This document shows positions 60,191-64,000 of a DNA stretch of 64,000 nt, in pieces. Where the stretch lies: the NCBI RefSeq assembly GCF_001556045.1, contig NZ_LSIC01000194.1:1-64000 (forward strand). The letters are read 5' to 3'. Every line of letters starts with the position of its first letter. Within the stretch, counting starts at the first letter, position 1. Made by a program: the position numbers and the translations under genes. The notes under the pieces were generated by a model. The model ran no database searches, was not told where the DNA came from, and saw nothing but the letters and a program-made list of their open reading frames with translations. Source of the stretch: Bradyrhizobium sp. CCH5-F6. Its GTDB lineage: Bacteria; Pseudomonadota; Alphaproteobacteria; Rhizobiales; Xanthobacteraceae.

Positions 60191-61141
60191 ATGAGCGTCT
60201 TTCTCCTCCGACGTCTGTTGACCTTGTTGGCGACGCTGGTCGGCGCCTCTCTCATCATCTTTCTGGTGCTCGACGCGCTTCCTGGCAACGCCGCGCAGAT
60301 GCTGATGGGCGCCGATGCCTCGGCGGACGCGGTCCGCGCGCTCACCGTCAAGCTCGGGCTCGACCAGCCCTTGGCCGTCCGTTATCTGCAATGGATCAAG
60401 GGACTTCTCTCCGGCGATCTCGGCAACAGCTACGTCTACGGCACGCCGGTCGCCAGCCTGATCGCGGAGCGGCTGGTGCTGACCATTCCGCTCGCGATCA
60501 TGGCCATGACCATCACGGTGACGCTGGCGCTCTCCGCCGGCATCTACACCGCCGCCAATCACAACAAGCTCGGCGACGTCGGCGTGATGTCGTTGACCCA
60601 GGTGGGCATCGCGTTGCCGAACTTCTGGTTCGCGATCCTCCTGGTGCTGTTGTTCTCGGTGCGGCTGCAATGGCTCTCGGCGGGCGGTTTTGCCAGCTGG
60701 GAGGACGGCATCTGGCCGGGGATCAAGTCGCTGCTGCTGCCGGCGATCTCGCTTGCGGTGGTGCAGGCCGCCATCCTCGCGCGGGTCACGCGCTCGGCGG
60801 TGCTGGAAGTGTTGCGCGAAGACTTCGTCCGCACGGCGCGTGCAAAGGGGCTCGGCAAGCGCGAGGTGCTGTGGCGCCATGTGCTGCGCAACGCGATGAT
60901 CCCGGTCATGACGGTGATGGGGCTGCAATTCGCCAACCTGCTGGCCGGCACCATCGTGATCGAGAACGTGTTCTACCTGCCGGGCCTCGGCCGGCTGATC
61001 TTCCAGTCGATTGCCAACCGCGACCTGATCGTGGTGCGCAATTGCGTGATGCTGCTCGCCGCCATGGTCGTCATCGTCAATTTCGTGGTCGATGTGCTCT
61101 ATGCCGCCATCGATCCCCGCATCAAGGTCCACGACCTGTGA
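60191..61141 (+). CDS. Dipeptide/oligopeptide-type ABC permease (DppB-like)
   Basis: A 316-aa permease with six helices. N-terminal RRLLTLLATLVGASLIIFLV, LGLDQPLAVRYLQWIKGLLSGDLG (first half diagnostic), and the coupling loop VLREDFVRTARAKGLGKREV (about 215-234) are typical of DppB/OppB. It overlaps the second permease by 4 nt (GTGA). No binding-protein gene precedes it; it may lie beyond the right edge. Confidence 0.93.
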   Translation: MSVFLLRRLLTLLATLVGASLIIFLVLDALPGNAAQMLMGADASADAVRALTVKLGLDQPLAVRYLQWIKGLLSGDLGNSYVYGTPVASLIAERLVLTIPLAIMAMTITVTLALSAGIYTAANHNKLGDVGVMSLTQVGIALPNFWFAILLVLLFSVRLQWLSAGGFASWEDGIWPGIKSLLLPAISLAVVQAAILARVTRSAVLEVLREDFVRTARAKGLGKREVLWRHVLRNAMIPVMTVMGLQFANLLAGTIVIENVFYLPGLGRLIFQSIANRDLIVVRNCVMLLAAMVVIVNFVVDVLYAAIDPRIKVHDL

Positions 61142-62025
61142 GCGCGCCCCTGACCATTGACGCACCGATCGCAACGCGGCCGCTCCCGGCCCGGACGTTC
61201 TGGCGCCGCGCGTTGCGCCATCGCAGCTTCGTACTCGGCGGCACGCTGACGCTGCTGGTGGTCGCCTCGGCGCTGCTGTCGCTGGTGTGGACTCCGTGGT
61301 CGCCCTATGAGATCGACATCGCCTCGAAGCTCCGGCCGCCGTCTTCGTCGCATTGGCTCGGCACCGACTCCTTCGGCCGGGACGTCGTCTCGCTGCTCCT
61401 TGCGGGGGCGCGCTCCACCATCATGGTCGGCATCATTGCCGTGAGCATAGGTCTGACCTTCGGCGTCTGTCTCGGCCTGACGGCCTCGGCCAAGCGCGGC
61501 TGGACCGAAGAGATCATCATGCGGTTCGCCGATTTCAGCTTCGCCTTTCCGGCGGTGCTCTCCGCGATCATGCTCGCCGCGGTGGCGGGGCCGGGCATGG
61601 TGACCTCAATCGTCGCAATCGGCATCTTCCAGATCCCGACGCTGACGCGGCTGACGCGCGGCTCGGCCAATGCGATCTGGGCGCGCGAATTCGTGCTAGC
61701 GGCACGCGCTGCGGGCAAGGGACGCTTCCGCATCACGATCGAGCACGTCCTGCCCAACATCCTGTCGATCCTGATCGTGCAGGTCACGATCCAGTTCGCG
61801 CTCGCCATTCTCGCCGAGGCTGCGCTGTCCTATCTCGGCCTCGGCACCCAGCCGCCGCAGCCGTCCTGGGGCCGGATGCTGAACGATGCGCAGACGCTGC
61901 TGTTCCAATCCCCGATGCTCGCCGTTTATCCCGGCGTTGCGATCGCGATCGCGGTGCTCGGCCTCAATCTCCTCGGAGACGGATTGCGCGATCTGCTCGA
62001 TCCCAGACTGGCGCGGGAGCGGTGA
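61138..62025 (+). CDS. Dipeptide/oligopeptide-type ABC permease (DppC-like)
   Basis: A 295-aa permease starting at a GTG inside the dppB-like stop. N-terminal RALRHRSFVLGGTLTLLVVA, SSSHWLGTDSFGRDVVSLLL (the DppC hallmark HWLGTDxxGRD), and the coupling loop AREFVLAARAAGKGRFRITI. Six helices. It ends 2 nt before the first ATPase gene. Confidence 0.93.
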   Translation: MSAPLTIDAPIATRPLPARTFWRRALRHRSFVLGGTLTLLVVASALLSLVWTPWSPYEIDIASKLRPPSSSHWLGTDSFGRDVVSLLLAGARSTIMVGIIAVSIGLTFGVCLGLTASAKRGWTEEIIMRFADFSFAFPAVLSAIMLAAVAGPGMVTSIVAIGIFQIPTLTRLTRGSANAIWAREFVLAARAAGKGRFRITIEHVLPNILSILIVQVTIQFALAILAEAALSYLGLGTQPPQPSWGRMLNDAQTLLFQSPMLAVYPGVAIAIAVLGLNLLGDGLRDLLDPRLARER

Positions 62026-62027
62026 TC

Positions 62028-63037
62028 ATGGGCGAGCGTCCGACCATGCCGCTGATCGAAGTCAGCAATCTCGGCGTCCGGCTCAACACCAGCCGCGGGC
62101 CGGCACAGGCCGTGCGCGGCGTCAGCTTTACTTTGAAGCGCGGCGAGACGCTGGGGCTCGTCGGCGAGTCCGGCTGCGGCAAGTCGGTCACGGCACTCTC
62201 GCTGATGGGCCTCTTGCCGGACAGCGCGGTCGTCAGCGGCAGCATCAGGCTGGATGGCGATGAACTCGTCGGACTTTCTGACGCCGACTATTGCCGTCTG
62301 CGCGGCAACCGCATCAGCATGATCTTCCAGGAGCCGATGACCGCGCTCAATCCGATGCACACGATCGGCCATCAGGTGGCCGAACCGCTGCGGCGTCACA
62401 AGAACTACTCGGCCTCGCAGGCCCGGCGCGAGACGATCGCGTTGCTCGACCGCGTCGGGTTGCCTGATCCGGCGCGGCGCGTCGATGCCTATCCGCACCA
62501 GTTCTCCGGCGGCCAGCGCCAGCGCATCACGATTGCCATGGCACTCGCCTGCGAGCCGGACCTGTTGATCGCGGACGAGCCGACCACCGCACTCGACGTC
62601 ACCATCCAGGGCCAGATCCTCGACCTCATCGCCGATCTCGTCGAGGAGCGCGGCATGTCGATGATCCTGATCTCGCACGATCTCGGCGTCATCGCCGAGA
62701 ACGTGCAGCGGATGATGGTCATGTATGGCGGCGCCGTCGTCGAGAGCGGGCCGACCGACGAGGTGTTCCGCCGCATGGGACATCCCTACACGCAGGGCCT
62801 GTTCCGCGCCCGGCCGAAGCTCGGCGCGCGCAAGGGAACGCGGCTGACGACCATCCCAGGCACGGTGCCGGAGCTCGCCGATCTGCCTTCCGGCTGCACC
62901 TTCTCCGATCGCTGCCCGCTCGTGATCGACCCGTGCCGCGCCGCGCTGCCGCAGGTGGTGGAGGTCGGACCTCGCCATGGCGTGCGCTGCATCAGGACAG
63001 ATGTCTCGATGGCCGAAAACGTCGGGGCGCTGACCGC

Positions 63038-63041
<4 letters not shown>
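62028..63041 (+). CDS. Dipeptide-type ABC ATPase (DppD-like)
   Basis: A 337-aa ATPase: Walker [10 protein letters not shown] (about 44-52), Q-loop [15 protein letters not shown], signature [15 protein letters not shown], Walker [15 protein letters not shown]-loop [12 protein letters not shown], then the C-terminal oligo_HPY domain with [17 protein letters not shown]. The chosen ATG follows the permease stop; a longer upstream frame is inside the permease gene. Overlaps the next ATPase gene by 4 nt. Confidence 0.94.

Positions 63042-64000
<959 letters not shown>

Noticed and set aside
58637..61174. 845-aa minus-strand frame opposite the amidase and first permease
   Set aside because: Antisense to two well-supported genes; no signal peptide, motif or ribosome binding site.

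Overview
The window is a GC-rich, densely coded stretch of an alphaproteobacterial chromosome. The gene content (oxalate catabolism, many periplasmic-binding-protein transporters, norEFCBQD, ChvE-GguAB, DUF1236, a BVMO/acyl-CoA ligase cluster) and the intergenic palindromic repeats point to a Bradyrhizobium-like member of the Nitrobacteraceae. That placement comes from recognised families, not from a search. I see no rRNA, tRNA, CRISPR array, phage or insertion sequence.

Layout. (1) 0.4-7 kb: an oxalate module, with gntR-oxc-frc on the minus strand and a fused ADP-forming acyl-CoA synthetase on the plus strand. The divergent promoter region holds two near-identical 17-bp inverted repeats. (2) 7-10 kb: a tctCBA transporter. 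(3) 10-17 kb: a NYN-LOTUS protein, adenine deaminase, a DUF1236 secreted protein, VanZ, and a sulfopyruvate-decarboxylase-like ThDP enzyme pair divergent from a 2-hydroxyacid dehydrogenase. (4) 16.6-21.8 kb: an Orn/Lys/Arg decarboxylase with a GNAT gene, a truncated 2Fe-2S gene, and an Lrp-type regulator divergent from alanine dehydrogenase. (5) 21.9-30.8 kb: a Baeyer-Villiger monooxygenase, TetR and acyl-CoA ligase operon, divergent from a LivKHMGF transporter whose livH is frameshifted.

(6) 32.5-41.2 kb is the most unusual region. It holds a NitT/TauT-type ABC transporter whose binding protein carries an extra NosL-like C-terminal domain, a Crp/Fnr-family regulator, a DUF971 protein, a ferredoxin-NADP reductase, an AprA-like flavoprotein, an AprB-like two-cluster ferredoxin and a HEAT-repeat protein. 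The promoter regions of its three transcription units carry four copies of a motif containing AACTAAT, all oriented toward the downstream gene. I read this as one regulon for importing and redox-processing an unidentified, probably sulfur- or nitrogen-containing, small molecule.

(7) 41.3-50.6 kb: an aldose-oxidation island with a XylX-type dehydratase, GntR, an L-arabinose-1-dehydrogenase-like enzyme, mutarotase, lactonase and the ChvE-GguAB importer. (8) 51.0-56.6 kb: norEFCBQD, preceded by a perfect Crp/Fnr-geometry palindrome. (9) 56.7-64 kb: a fructokinase-like kinase, LysR, an amidase and a dipeptide-type ABC transporter running off the right edge.

Many neighbouring genes overlap by 4 bp (ATGA or GTGA), so operon boundaries are fairly clear. 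Start codons were moved from the longest reading frame wherever a Shine-Dalgarno (SD) sequence, signal peptide or family length argued for an internal start.
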